Shown: positions 19,350-28,592, counted from the first letter of the stretch. The stretch: DNA of 32,138 nt from Pseudomonadota bacterium (GCA_021847305.1 JAJZTZ010000015.1:1-32138), one strand, 5' to 3'. Notes: generated from the letters alone by a model not told the origin. Numbers and translations are program-made.

Positions 19350-19428
19350 CGTTGCCAGCCACCCTATTTAGCCCGCCGCACATGCATTACTCGGCCCATT
19401 CCGGCCGCCTGCCAGTCAACCCAACCGG

Positions 19429-20946
19429 ATGCCGGCGATGACATCGCACTTTGCCCGCCTGATGCTGGATGCCTGCAATGACGGCACCATGGTCGTCGAT
19501 CCGACAAGCCTGACGATTGTGGCGGCCAACCAGACCATCGGACAACTCTTGCTCTGCGATCCGGAAACCCTGGCAGGCAAGCGGATCACTGAAATTGAAA
19601 TTTCCCTGCCCGACGTGTTCTACTGGGAAGCGGCCGCCGCAGGACAATTCAGCGCTGTGCACCAGGCGGAGACCCAGTACCCCAGAGCCGACGGGGTGCT
19701 GATCGATATCGAACGGTCCATCCAGCCTGTCCGAGACGATGACGGCAAGGAATGGCTGGTCATCGCCTGCCACAACATCGCACAGCGCAAGGCCGCGGAA
19801 CATGAACTGGCAGCCGCCATGGCCGAAATCCGCGCCACGCTGGAAGCAACCGCAGACGGCGTTCTGCTCACCTCACCCGGTGGTCACATCCGCAACTTCA
19901 ACCACAAGTTTGCGCGCATGTGGAATCTGCCCGAAACACTTCTGCAAGCCCAGGACGAACAGCTCATCAGCCAATTCATGGTGAGCCACATGACCGATCC
20001 CGAGGCATTCCGCGCCCGTCTCGAGGAGATTCTCGCCAACCCCAGCGAATCCAGTTATGACACGCTCTATCTGGCTGACGGGCGCATTTTCGACTGCACG
20101 TCAAAACCCCAGCAGATCAGACACCAGATTGCCGGACGGGTGTTCAGCTTCAGCGACATCACCCAGCGCGTGCGCGCCGAAGAGGCCCTGGTGGTAGCAC
20201 TGGACCAGGCAGAACAGGCCAGCCGGGCGAAATCGTCCTTTCTTTCGCAGATGAGCCATGAACTGAAAACCCCGCTGAACGCCATTCTCGGGTTTACTCA
20301 GTTGATGCTGCCGGAAGCGACGCAAAACAACAAAACCTTCCTGCAACACATTGAAAAGGCCGGCTGGCACCTGCTCGATCTCATCAACGACGTGCTGGAT
20401 ATGGCCAAGATCGAGGCCGATGCCGTCACACTGGAACTGGTTCCGGTCGAACTGGTGTCGCTGATTCGCGATTGTCTGTGGCTGATGGAAGCGATCGCCC
20501 AGAACCAGGGTATCGCATTGCAGAGCTCTATCGACACCAAATCCGGCTGGGCTCGCGCGGACGCCAAACGCCTGCGTCAGGCCCTGCTCAACCTGATCTC
20601 CAACGCCATCAAATACAACCGCCCGAATGGCAAGGTCACCCTGACCCTTACCATGGATACGCCGGGCATCTGGAGCATCGGTGTTCACGACACAGGCATC
20701 GGCATCCTGCCGGAGGATCAGTCCAAGCTTTTCCTGCCCTTCTCCCGTCTTGGCTCGTTGCGCGACCGGGTAGAAGGCACGGGCATCGGCCTGGCTCTGA
20801 CGCGCCAGCTGATCGAACGTATGTATGGCAAGCTCAGCCTGCACAGCGAGCCGGAAGTCGGTTCATCTTTCTGGATCTCTCTGCCTGAAACCAGCCCGGA
20901 TGAACTGGCGCCCCGGCCTTCCGCCTCCGTCTCCGACCGCACCTGA
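19429..20946 (+). CDS. Cytosolic PAS-domain sensor histidine kinase
   Basis: The 505-residue protein has two PAS-like sensory domains (about 10-120 and 135-250), a dimerisation helix with the H-box SHELKTPLNAILGF (phospho-acceptor H277) and a complete ATPase domain. The latter shows the N box LLNLISNAIKYN, G1 box DTGIGI (421-426), F box LFLPFSRL and G2 box GTGIGLAL (450-457). No membrane segment or receiver domain is present, so it likely senses a cytosolic cue and phosphorylates a response regulator encoded elsewhere. The start is uncertain; the ATG at 19438 is an alternative. No clear ribosome site was seen. Confidence 0.93.
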   Translation: MPAMTSHFARLMLDACNDGTMVVDPTSLTIVAANQTIGQLLLCDPETLAGKRITEIEISLPDVFYWEAAAAGQFSAVHQAETQYPRADGVLIDIERSIQPVRDDDGKEWLVIACHNIAQRKAAEHELAAAMAEIRATLEATADGVLLTSPGGHIRNFNHKFARMWNLPETLLQAQDEQLISQFMVSHMTDPEAFRARLEEILANPSESSYDTLYLADGRIFDCTSKPQQIRHQIAGRVFSFSDITQRVRAEEALVVALDQAEQASRAKSSFLSQMSHELKTPLNAILGFTQLMLPEATQNNKTFLQHIEKAGWHLLDLINDVLDMAKIEADAVTLELVPVELVSLIRDCLWLMEAIAQNQGIALQSSIDTKSGWARADAKRLRQALLNLISNAIKYNRPNGKVTLTLTMDTPGIWSIGVHDTGIGILPEDQSKLFLPFSRLGSLRDRVEGTGIGLALTRQLIERMYGKLSLHSEPEVGSSFWISLPETSPDELAPRPSASVSDRT

Positions 20947-20953
20947 CTGTGAG

Positions 20954-20982
20954 TTGCAGTTTTGCCCGCCGCATCCAATAAT
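20954..20982 (+). promoter_or_regulatory. Possible promoter of the SpoIIAA-like gene
   Basis: TTGCAG (20954-20959) and AATAAT (20977-20982) are 17 bases apart, just past the histidine kinase stop. The -35 is poor and the -10 good. Confidence 0.4.
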
Positions 20983-21055
20983 TGAATCAGGGAATGGCGC
21001 GCCAACCGTAAGACGCGACGAGTCCGCACAAGCACACCAACAAGGAAGAAATCAA

Positions 21056-21403
21056 ATGATCACCATCACTCATGAAGCAGGTTATATCAGCGTCAGCGTT
21101 GCCGGCCAGTTTACGCTGTCCGATTATCGGGAATTCGAAGAAAACGCCATCTACAGCATGAAGTTCGGCGGCAAGATCCGGTTGCTGATGGATTTACGCG
21201 ACATGCTCGACTTCACTATCGATGTGGCTTGGGAAGAACTGAAATTCACCCGCGAGCACCCCAACGATTTCGAACGCATCGCTGTTATCACCAGCGACCA
21301 GTGGCTGAGCTGGAGCGCCTGGCTGTCACGACTGTACATGGACGCCCAGATTGCCAGCTTTGACGACCCGGAAACCGCCCAGAAATGGCTACTGCAGAAC
21401 TGA
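21056..21403 (+). CDS. Small SpoIIAA/STAS-like protein
   Basis: The 115-residue protein resembles the SpoIIAA-like fold. An N-terminal strand pair (MITITHEAGYISVSVAGQFT) is followed by a helix (LSDYREFEENA), a central strand RLLMDLRDMLDF and a C-terminal segment ending FDDPETAQKWLLQN. Such proteins are small cytosolic domains that bind lipids or partner proteins. The ATG at 21056 has a good AAGGAAG ribosome site; longer frames would run back into the histidine kinase gene. It may act with the upstream sensor genes, but this is inference. A minus-strand small RNA gene ends 5 bases past its stop. Confidence 0.75.
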   Translation: MITITHEAGYISVSVAGQFTLSDYREFEENAIYSMKFGGKIRLLMDLRDMLDFTIDVAWEELKFTREHPNDFERIAVITSDQWLSWSAWLSRLYMDAQIASFDDPETAQKWLLQN

Positions 21404-21407
21404 GGGC

Positions 21408-21511
21408 AAAAAAAGAGCGCGGGGAAAAGCCCGCGCTACAAATTCCACCAAAGGAGGAGGATGGAGGAGACAACACTTGCTACCCCGGGGAAGGGGAAGA
21501 AACAAGCGTAT
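21408..21511 (-). ncRNA. Small RNA with anti-Shine-Dalgarno tract (betaproteobacterial toxic sRNA type)
   Basis: Read on minus, this is a complete sRNA gene of about 104 nt. A 5' hairpin (ACGCTTG/CAAGTGT, 21503-21509 with 21473-21479, one G-U pair) is followed by an unpaired C/T-rich stretch, 21449-21472. That stretch includes TCTCCTCC and CCTCCTCC, which are complementary to Shine-Dalgarno sites. An intrinsic terminator follows: stem AGCGCGGG/CCCGCGCT (21416-21423 with 21430-21437) and seven Ts (21408-21414). A promoter lies just upstream. From memory, this architecture matches a family described as betaproteobacterial toxic small RNA, thought to block translation initiation; I could not check membership. 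Confidence 0.75.
21416..21437 (-). terminator. Intrinsic terminator of the small RNA
   Basis: An 8-bp GC-rich stem with a 6-base loop is followed on the minus strand by C and seven Ts. On the plus strand the same hairpin lacks a T-run, so it serves the sRNA rather than the SpoIIAA-like gene. Confidence 0.85.
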
Positions 21512-21515
21512 GAGA

Positions 21516-21544
21516 ATTTTCTAATACACTAACGGTTCTGTCAA
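21516..21544 (-). promoter_or_regulatory. Promoter of the anti-SD small RNA
   Basis: A perfect TTGACA (21539-21544) stands 17 bases from GAAAAT (21516-21521) on the minus strand. The predicted start at 21509-21511 coincides with the foot of the 5' hairpin. Confidence 0.7.
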
Positions 21545-21658
21545 CAGATATTTTCATTCTTGTCATCCCCGTGCATCCCCTGATGCTTTGCCGCCCGAAT
21601 CCGCTGGCTTGCACGCAGCCTTCAGGTGACTCGGACAAATTGCCGGTAACCTTATCAT

Positions 21659-21687
21659 TTGTCGAACCCGACATTTTTTGCCACAAT
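21659..21687 (+). promoter_or_regulatory. Possible promoter of the AsmA-like gene
   Basis: TTGTCG (21659-21664) and CACAAT (21682-21687) are 17 bases apart, about 85 bases before the GTG start. Both boxes match at four of six positions, so this is weak. Confidence 0.3.
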
Positions 21688-21772
21688 AACAGGACAAACA
21701 TGCAGATTCGCACCAAAATCCGGGCGAGGCCGCGTATCTGTATGAATAATAAGGACAGGAAGAGAGGCCTGC

Positions 21773-23365
21773 GTGGATAAACCAGAAAACTCGATGGACT
21801 CGCTGGAACATGATCTGGATGCCATTTTGCGCGACAGTGTTTCCAGCACGCCTGCAGACTCGATTGATATCCCCGTGCCGCCGGCCCACCCCGAATCCGA
21901 TGCCATTGCAGCCAGCGAAATGGCCGAGATTCGCGAAGATGCCACATCATCGGCGCAAAAGACCTCGACAGAAGCACCCGCCAGTCCCGCCACACCCCAG
22001 CCAGCACCAACGGCAAAACCAGCCCCCGCTTCCGCCCCGGCACCGGCACCGGCACCGGCACAGGATAGCCCCTACTTCGACCAGTTTGCCCGCGACAACC
22101 GCAAGGCGGCCGATCTGGCCGCCAAGAGCACCCGTACCGAGCGCTCGTCCGGTCCCCACTGGCTCAGCCGCTTTATTCCCTACATTTTTCTCGGTGGCAT
22201 CGGCGCACTGATCTTGTTGCTGGCGGGCGCCCTGGCGGCCCCTTGGGATTTCATGGCACCCTCGCTGCAAAAACAGCTGAGTGAACTGTTCGGCCAACCC
22301 GTCAGCGTCACCGGCGTACGGCTGAAATTCCTGCCCAGCCCGCATTTGTCTCTGGACAAGGTGACAATTGGACTCAACCATGAAATGCAGGTCGGCACCT
22401 TCGATCTGTATCCGACCGTCGGGGCCGTATTCAACAACGACAAGCAGATCAATCGCATCCATCTGGATCAGGTCGAGGTGTCCACTCAACAGCTGCAGCA
22501 GATGCTCGCCTATCTGGCGCGAACCGATTCAGGCAAGCGGGCAGTCAAACAGGTCAACTTTGACAACACCGTGATCCAGTATGGTCAGGCCACCTGGCCA
22601 ACCCTGGCGGGAACGCTCGATTTCGGCCCGGATGGTCACGTCACCCGCGGCCAGCTTCACACAACCGACCACACGCTGAGTGCCACTGTAAATTACGCCA
22701 GCCGCAACTGGGCCATCTCAGTAGAGGCCACCAACTGGACACCTCCCTTTGCCAACGTCGTCAAACTCGATTCGTTGTCTGCCAAAGGTGAAATTTCTGA
22801 CAACACGCTGCGGCTGACCGAACTTAATGGTGCCATGTATGGCGGCTTTTTCACCGGCAGCACCGAATTATCCTGGCAAGCACCGTGGCGCCTGCGCGGC
22901 GACATCGACCTGAAGGGAATCGATCCGGCAACAGCGACGCCGAGCCTGCTGCCGCAGACCGCTTTCCGCGGCAGCCTTTCAGCCCATCTGAACTTTGATA
23001 CCAGCGCCCCGTCACCTGAGCAGTTGTGGCAGAACGTCGCCTGGCAGGGTAATTTCCGCATTGAGGACGGCACGCTGTCGAACATTGATCTGGCTCGCGC
23101 GATACAGGAAGACCACAAGCTGTTCAGCGGCGGCGAAACACGCTTTTCCAGCTTTACCGGCAACATCCAGAGTACGGCCGCAGCCACCCGTCTATCCAGC
23201 CTGAAAATGAACAGCGGCCTGATTGAAGCGAATGGCGACCTGAGCGTGCAACAGGGCAATCAGTTAAACGGCCGGATTACCGCTCATATTGCCCGCCCGG
23301 ACAACCGCTTTAACACTGTATTGACCATCGACGGCACGATTGGCGCGCCCAACCTGCGTAAATAA
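21773..23365 (+). CDS. AsmA-like inner-membrane-anchored periplasmic protein
   Basis: The 530-residue protein has a cytosolic N-terminal region with an Ala/Pro run (APAPAPAPA near 88-96), one membrane segment (about 134-155) and a long periplasmic part. That part starts with the AsmA-type stretch GQPVSVTGVRLKFLPSPHLS and continues with repeated strand patterns, ending in the typical NGRITAHIARPDNRFNTVLT. AsmA-family proteins are linked to outer-membrane biogenesis, probably lipid transport. The extra 130-residue N-terminal tail is unusual for the family. The GTG start has GAGAGG at good spacing; the ATG at 21794 is an alternative. It stands alone. Confidence 0.8.
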   Translation: MDKPENSMDSLEHDLDAILRDSVSSTPADSIDIPVPPAHPESDAIAASEMAEIREDATSSAQKTSTEAPASPATPQPAPTAKPAPASAPAPAPAPAQDSPYFDQFARDNRKAADLAAKSTRTERSSGPHWLSRFIPYIFLGGIGALILLLAGALAAPWDFMAPSLQKQLSELFGQPVSVTGVRLKFLPSPHLSLDKVTIGLNHEMQVGTFDLYPTVGAVFNNDKQINRIHLDQVEVSTQQLQQMLAYLARTDSGKRAVKQVNFDNTVIQYGQATWPTLAGTLDFGPDGHVTRGQLHTTDHTLSATVNYASRNWAISVEATNWTPPFANVVKLDSLSAKGEISDNTLRLTELNGAMYGGFFTGSTELSWQAPWRLRGDIDLKGIDPATATPSLLPQTAFRGSLSAHLNFDTSAPSPEQLWQNVAWQGNFRIEDGTLSNIDLARAIQEDHKLFSGGETRFSSFTGNIQSTAAATRLSSLKMNSGLIEANGDLSVQQGNQLNGRITAHIARPDNRFNTVLTIDGTIGAPNLRK

Positions 23366-23372
23366 GGTCAAT

Positions 23373-23397
23373 CTGCCCGGCGCGCATCGCCGGGCAG
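23373..23397. terminator. Terminator-like hairpin between convergent genes
   Basis: CTGCCCGGCG (23373-23382) and CGCCGGGCAG (23388-23397) form a perfect 10-bp GC-rich stem around 5 bases. A mildly T-rich run follows on plus (TCTCCTTT). It separates the AsmA-like gene from the convergent GH57 gene. Confidence 0.7.
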
Positions 23398-23404
23398 TCT
23401 CCTT

Positions 23405-25429
23405 TCAGCCGAGCGGCTCATACTCCAGATCGATTTCCATGACGCTGCGAGTGTCTCGCCAGAGCAACTCTATGCAGACGGCCTGCATGATTTTCTCGAA
23501 CCCGGCTTCCGACTGGGAAACGGTGAAATAAGGGTAACTGCGCCATGCCACCGGTAAACTGGTACGGATATAAACACGTCCGCGCAGGATGTCGTCCAGC
23601 AACTCCAGCTGCGTGATTCCATCCAGCGTCAGCGGCTGGCCGAAGCCACCCAGCACAGCGCCATCCATGACAAATCGCCCGGCCGGCCCATCGCAACTGG
23701 GCATCGCCAGATTCAGCGTCGTGCGAAAACTCCCCGGCACGGCTCCCTTGATGCGGTAATCCACGGTCAGACGCTGGGCCGCCACGCGATAGCGCTTGGC
23801 AACCGAGACGCCGCGGGCACTGCCTTTGAGCAACAGGGCCGCCTTGGTTGACTCGGTGGCCTCGTGCACATAATTATCGAACGCGACCTCCTGCCCGTCT
23901 GCCAGCAGTAATGAATCAATCCAGCTGTCGCGCGGATAACGGTCGATCTGCATATCCTGCGGCAGAATTTCATGCTTGAAACTGACGCGATCATGAGCAG
24001 AAGCAATACCGCTGCCGCTGTGTTGCTGAGTTTCCCGTAAATGGATCTTGCGATAATAATGTTCGTCGCGGCGCCTCAGGGTGTCGCCGAAATTGTGGCC
24101 CAGCAGGTAGGCATCCAGTTCGCAGACGCTGCCAAGGCCGTCCAGTCTGACAACCGCCTGCAATTTCTGATTGCGCAGAAAAACTTCCGACTTGCCGTCC
24201 ATATCAAGATCCTGAATCAGACTGGCAGGGCGCTCATCGACCTTATCCAGTTGCGCCTCGAGCTTGACGATACCGTTATATACAGCGCGCCGCAGATGCG
24301 GCAGATAAAGACCGCCGAACAGGCCGTGCCAGTAGGCATCGTTAGCCTGAGCCTCGTACAGCAATTCATACTGTTCTGCCGTACGCTTCCTTGCCGGCAG
24401 TTGCGCCAGCCGGGCCGATAGCTGCAGCATGCGTTTATGCATCCAGTTGGATTCGGCATAGCGCATGAAAAAATTCTTCCAGATGCCACCGCGTATGAAC
24501 GGTTTGTCTTCGGCAAAGCGGTTGTTTGCCTTGCTTTGCTCCACCATATCGGCAAAGTGATGGGCACGCGGGGCCGGCAAAGTCCATTCGTTCATTTCGA
24601 TATAGGACGTCGTAGGCAGGTAGACGACGCCACGGCTACGGGTACTGGCGTGGTAATCGCTGTAGCGCGAAGTGCGAATCTTGGGCGACGCCAGCACCCC
24701 TTCGATGAACTGGGTCAACCAGCCTTTCTCGTAAACCCATTCATAGGTTTCCGGCCAGATACCGAACTTTTCGATATCATCGAAATAGATCGCCGCAGCA
24801 TCGCAGGCGCCCTGATCTGCCAGGTGCTCCAGATAGGCCACAACCTCATTGGCCGGCGAAAAAGGCAGTCGGTAACGCAGTTCCTCAGAAATGGGAAACA
24901 GATCGAGACGTTTGCCGTCTTCCTCGGTGGAAAAATACCCATTCAGATCCGTCACGTCCTTGCCGGCACAAAGAAAGTGGTAATCATCGACGGTGACATA
25001 CTGGATTGAAGCATCGTGCAACGCCGGCACAACCGTCGCCTCCCACACCCGCTCGGTCAGCCAGGCGCCGTTGGGGCGCTCGCCCAGCACGCGCTCCAGG
25101 CGATGCGACAGCGCCTGGAGCTGGCCCAATCTGTCGCGCTCCGGAATCACCGCCAGCACCGGCTCAGTATCACCGCCGCCGAACAATTCCGCCTGACCGC
25201 GCGCCACCATTTCACGCAGCAGCTGCATGTCTTCCGGATAGACCCGTTGCAAGTGGTCCAGCAACCAGCCGCTGAAATGAATGGCAAAGCGAAAATCGGG
25301 GTAGCGGTGAACAGTGTGGAGAAACGGGCGGTAGCAGCGCTGGTGTGCGTCCTCCAGCACTTCGGTGAAATTGCCGACCGGCTGGTGGGCATGCACCCCC
25401 AGTAACAGACAAATGGTGTTGCTTTTCAT
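23405..25429 (-). CDS. GH57 family 4-alpha-glucanotransferase-like enzyme
   Basis: The 674-residue protein resembles the Thermococcus-type GH57 4-alpha-glucanotransferase/amylase in length and layout. An N-terminal GH57 barrel (LLLGVHAHQPVGNF at the start) is followed by middle and C-terminal beta-rich domains. The nucleophile is E126 in GAWLTERVWE and the acid/base is D217 or D218 in YFDDIEKFG. It would transfer or cut alpha-1,4-glucan chains in the cytosol; no signal peptide is present. I chose the ATG at 25429 because it gives MKSNTICLLLGVHAHQP and has AAGG upstream. It is the third gene of the glgC-GH57-GH57 run, 69 bases after the other GH57 gene. Confidence 0.9.
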   Translation of the reverse strand: MKSNTICLLLGVHAHQPVGNFTEVLEDAHQRCYRPFLHTVHRYPDFRFAIHFSGWLLDHLQRVYPEDMQLLREMVARGQAELFGGGDTEPVLAVIPERDRLGQLQALSHRLERVLGERPNGAWLTERVWEATVVPALHDASIQYVTVDDYHFLCAGKDVTDLNGYFSTEEDGKRLDLFPISEELRYRLPFSPANEVVAYLEHLADQGACDAAAIYFDDIEKFGIWPETYEWVYEKGWLTQFIEGVLASPKIRTSRYSDYHASTRSRGVVYLPTTSYIEMNEWTLPAPRAHHFADMVEQSKANNRFAEDKPFIRGGIWKNFFMRYAESNWMHKRMLQLSARLAQLPARKRTAEQYELLYEAQANDAYWHGLFGGLYLPHLRRAVYNGIVKLEAQLDKVDERPASLIQDLDMDGKSEVFLRNQKLQAVVRLDGLGSVCELDAYLLGHNFGDTLRRRDEHYYRKIHLRETQQHSGSGIASAHDRVSFKHEILPQDMQIDRYPRDSWIDSLLLADGQEVAFDNYVHEATESTKAALLLKGSARGVSVAKRYRVAAQRLTVDYRIKGAVPGSFRTTLNLAMPSCDGPAGRFVMDGAVLGGFGQPLTLDGITQLELLDDILRGRVYIRTSLPVAWRSYPYFTVSQSEAGFEKIMQAVCIELLWRDTRSVMEIDLEYEPLG

Positions 25430-25498
25430 TGCTGCCTTGTCTCCTGTTTGCTTACCGCAGAGCAAAATGTGCTGTTACCCGCCGCTGGCAAGCGGCAC

Positions 25499-27226
25499 TC
25501 ATGAACCGCGCCGCATCACGCCACCCGTCTCGGCATAACCGCCGCCGTGGCTGATGGTTTGCTGCAGCTGATCCGGTATGGGCAACTTCAGCAGGCGATA
25601 CAGATTGGACAGATTCTGCCGGAACAACTGGTCAAAACTTTTAACCGACAAGCTCGGGTTGTAATCGCCGAACCACCAGAACCAGTCGGAACTTTCGCAC
25701 ACCGACAGCTGCGCTTCCGCAGCGGCAATTTCGGTTTCCGTCAGACGCCGGCTTGCTACCACCAGATCGAAACTCTGTTTGGCCGCGCACAGCATATCCC
25801 AGGCGCGGTTTTTGTCCCGCTCGCCAATCCAGGTGGAAAAGGTGCCATACACCCAGCTGCCGGCAACCAGGCTGGGAAGCTCACCGGCGTAGGCACATTG
25901 CTGGCCCTTCTGGGTGCCACACTGATTGAGATATTCGCTGAAGGTCAGCAGACGGATTTCCGGATCTGCAGCCATTGCCTCATAGAGCCCGGAAAGGAAA
26001 TAGAAGCCGTTATACGGGTAATACTCCCAGGCATTCTCACCATCCATGATAATGCTGACAATCGGCATTTCATCCTTTGGCGTATGGTGCAGGATGTTTT
26101 TCAATTCGCCGATGAAGTGATTGACTGCGTCACGGCCATGCCACTTGGCATATTCAAAACCGATAAAATCGGACAGCCGGTCATCGCGGAAAAACACCGA
26201 CATGCCGCCGCTCCTGCTACCCACCCGGTAGGGCCGGTACAGGTAACGCATCCGGTCGGGCAGCGCGCCGTCCGGCGAAGCCTTGCGAATGCTGTTTGCC
26301 AGCACGGTCTCGCCGGTCGCCGCCCAGCTGAGATTCTGACTGGCCATGAGATCAATCACCGCGTCGGACACGCCGCCCTCTGCCGGCCACATGCCGTTGG
26401 GCAATTCACCAAAGCGCTGCGCATGCGCCTGCAGCGCAGTAATGATGTGCCGGGTCACCCGATTGCGCCCACCCGGATAAACATGCGCATCCGGCAAGGG
26501 CATGTCGGGAACAGCCTCCCGGGCGGAGTTGAAATCGATCAGCAAAGGCGACAACGGATGATGGTAAGGCGTGGAGGACAGCTCGATACGCCCCTGCTGC
26601 GCCAGCTTTTTGTAGCGCGGAACGATGCTCGACAACACCTGCCCGATCAGATCAAACAGAGCCGAGCGATCATGCACGGAAAAATGCTCACCTTTGCTCA
26701 TCAACTCAATGATGAGTGGATTCTCGCGGCGAATGGTTTCCCCGGTCCAGACCAGGTGATACCACACCAGCAGGTCGGCATAATATTGATCTGACAGATA
26801 CATTAATCGGCCGTGCCCCTGCTGTTCCAGCGTGGTATACAGATCATGCAGCCGGCTGTAGGGCAAGAAGGGGTGGATCATGGTGCTGTGATTGCAGCGG
26901 AAACAGCTGTCAAGAATCAACTGCCGCTCCGCCAGCGTGAGCTGATCAAAATCATGCTTGATCAGCAAACGCAGCAGCGGATCCGGTACTTTCCCAGCAG
27001 CAAAGCCCTGCGCGTAAGCCTCAATCTGATCCAGCAGCACCGGCACAAAATTGAATACCGCACGTGCTTCCTTGTGCTGTTCCAGATGCCACACCATGTC
27101 GGTGTAGTCCTTGATGGCATGCAGATAGGTCCAGGGCAGGACAAAATCGCCGGAAAGATGGTCGCGATAATCCGGCTGATGCATATGCCAGCACATGACG
27201 AGGTTGACCTGGCGTGGATGTTCCAT
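25499..27226 (-). CDS. GH57 family alpha-amylase-like glycoside hydrolase
   Basis: The 575-residue cytosolic protein is a GH57 enzyme of a different subtype from its neighbour. It opens with MCWHMHQPDYRD and LPWTYLHAIKDY. The nucleophile is E283 in GMWPAEGGVSD and the acid/base D395 in IIMDGENAWEYY. Members of this subtype are usually annotated alpha-amylase; a branching or debranching activity cannot be excluded from sequence alone. I chose the ATG at 27226 because GGGAAG lies at a better distance than for the GTG at 27235. It follows glgC by 40 bases and precedes the second GH57 gene, which points to a role in glycogen turnover. Confidence 0.9.
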   Translation of the reverse strand: MEHPRQVNLVMCWHMHQPDYRDHLSGDFVLPWTYLHAIKDYTDMVWHLEQHKEARAVFNFVPVLLDQIEAYAQGFAAGKVPDPLLRLLIKHDFDQLTLAERQLILDSCFRCNHSTMIHPFLPYSRLHDLYTTLEQQGHGRLMYLSDQYYADLLVWYHLVWTGETIRRENPLIIELMSKGEHFSVHDRSALFDLIGQVLSSIVPRYKKLAQQGRIELSSTPYHHPLSPLLIDFNSAREAVPDMPLPDAHVYPGGRNRVTRHIITALQAHAQRFGELPNGMWPAEGGVSDAVIDLMASQNLSWAATGETVLANSIRKASPDGALPDRMRYLYRPYRVGSRSGGMSVFFRDDRLSDFIGFEYAKWHGRDAVNHFIGELKNILHHTPKDEMPIVSIIMDGENAWEYYPYNGFYFLSGLYEAMAADPEIRLLTFSEYLNQCGTQKGQQCAYAGELPSLVAGSWVYGTFSTWIGERDKNRAWDMLCAAKQSFDLVVASRRLTETEIAAAEAQLSVCESSDWFWWFGDYNPSLSVKSFDQLFRQNLSNLYRLLKLPIPDQLQQTISHGGGYAETGGVMRRGS

Positions 27227-27266
27227 GCCCTTCACTTCCCTGGAAATGCCCCCTGATGGGGCAGCG

Positions 27267-28550
27267 TTAGCGAACCTGATGCACCGGCTGACCGAGCATG
27301 TCAGGTGTAATCAGTGTAATACCTCTGGGCGTCACGTGAAACCGCTTCGCATCCTCTGCCGGGTCCACGCCCACCACCAGGCCTTCCGGAATATTGCAGC
27401 CCTTATCGACCACAACGCGATTCAGATAGACATTTCTGCCAATGGTCACACTTGGCAGGATCACGGAATCGATCACCTCGGAATAACTGTTTATCCGCAC
27501 ATCGGAAAACAGCAGCGAGCGCGTCACCTTCGCCCCGCTGATGATACATCCGCCGGACACCATGGAATCAACCGCCATACCCCGCCGATCGTCGTCGTCA
27601 AAAACAAATTTGGCCGGCGGCAGTTGTTCCTGATAAGTCCAGATGGGCCAGTCGGTGTCATACAGATTGAGATCGGGTTGCACCTTGATCATTTCCATAT
27701 TGGCCTCCCAATAAGCATCAACCGTACCCACATCACGCCAGTACGGATGCCCCTTGGGCGAGCCGATACAACTGTCGGCAAAATTGTGCGAAAAAACCCG
27801 GTAGCGGGAAACAATATAAGGGATCAGATCCTTGCCGAAATCGTGCTCGGAATGTCGCTCATCCGCATCCCGAATCAGCTGTTCATACAGGAACGAGGCA
27901 TTGAAAATATAAATCCCCATGCTCGCCAACGCCACGTCGGGTTTGCCCGGCATTGGTGTCGGATTATCCGGCTTCTCAACAAAATCGCGTACCCGGCCGA
28001 CATCGTCCACACTCATGACCCCAAATGCTTTGGCATCCTCCAGCGGCACTTCCATGCAGGCAATAGTCAAATCGGCACCACTGGCGGCGTGCCGCGCGAG
28101 CATTTCGCCATAGTCCATTTTATAAATATGGTCGCCCGCCAGAATCAACACATATTCCGGGCCGTAATCGCGCAAAATGTCCATATTCTGGAACACCGCA
28201 TCCGCCGTACCCTTGTACCAATCCACCTCGATACGCTGCTGCGCGGGCAGGAGATCGACAAATTCGTTAAATTCGCCACGCAGGAAGCCCCAGCCACGCT
28301 GGATGTGTTTGATCAGGCTGTGCGCCTTGTACTGCGTCAACACACCGATACGGCGAATGCCGGAATTTAAGCAGTTGGAAAGCGGGAAATCGATAATTCT
28401 GAACTTGCCACCAAACGGCACGCTCGGCTTGGCACGCCAGTCGGTCAATTGTTTCAGCCGACTGCCGCGACCTCCGGCCAGGATGAGAGCAACGGTATTC
28501 TTGGTCAACACGCTAACAAATCGCGGATAGTCCCTGTTTGAGGCAACCAT
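27267..28550 (-). CDS. glgC: Glucose-1-phosphate adenylyltransferase
   Basis: GlgC makes ADP-glucose from glucose-1-phosphate and ATP, the committed step of bacterial glycogen synthesis. The 427-residue protein shows the nucleotide loop [20 protein letters not shown], the [14 protein letters not shown] motif, [11 protein letters not shown] and the effector-site region [10 protein letters not shown] near the C-terminus. The length matches E. coli GlgC. The ATG has AGGGGAAA upstream. It is the first gene of the minus-strand glycogen run and diverges from glgB across a spacer with an inserted structured element. Glycogen synthase is not in the window. Confidence 0.97.
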   Translation of the reverse strand: MVASNRDYPRFVSVLTKNTVALILAGGRGSRLKQLTDWRAKPSVPFGGKFRIIDFPLSNCLNSGIRRIGVLTQYKAHSLIKHIQRGWGFLRGEFNEFVDLLPAQQRIEVDWYKGTADAVFQNMDILRDYGPEYVLILAGDHIYKMDYGEMLARHAASGADLTIACMEVPLEDAKAFGVMSVDDVGRVRDFVEKPDNPTPMPGKPDVALASMGIYIFNASFLYEQLIRDADERHSEHDFGKDLIPYIVSRYRVFSHNFADSCIGSPKGHPYWRDVGTVDAYWEANMEMIKVQPDLNLYDTDWPIWTYQEQLPPAKFVFDDDDRRGMAVDSMVSGGCIISGAKVTRSLLFSDVRINSYSEVIDSVILPSVTIGRNVYLNRVVVDKGCNIPEGLVVGVDPAEDAKRFHVTPRGITLITPDMLGQPVHQVR

Positions 28551-28592
28551 ACATTTCCCCTGACTACGTTGTATTTATTGTGGCAACACAGT

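Noticed and set aside
21461-21532. 23-codon plus-strand ORF (MEETTLATPGKGKKQAYENF...) directly behind AGGAGG-type sequence
   Set aside because: The SD-like bases are the complement of the sRNA anti-SD tract. The sRNA reading explains them together with the promoter and terminator, whereas spacing to this ATG is too short and the peptide has no recognisable features.
22021-22065. Short repeat GCACCG/GGCACC in the AsmA-like gene
   Set aside because: It only encodes an Ala-Pro run in the flexible N-terminal region, a common low-complexity feature.
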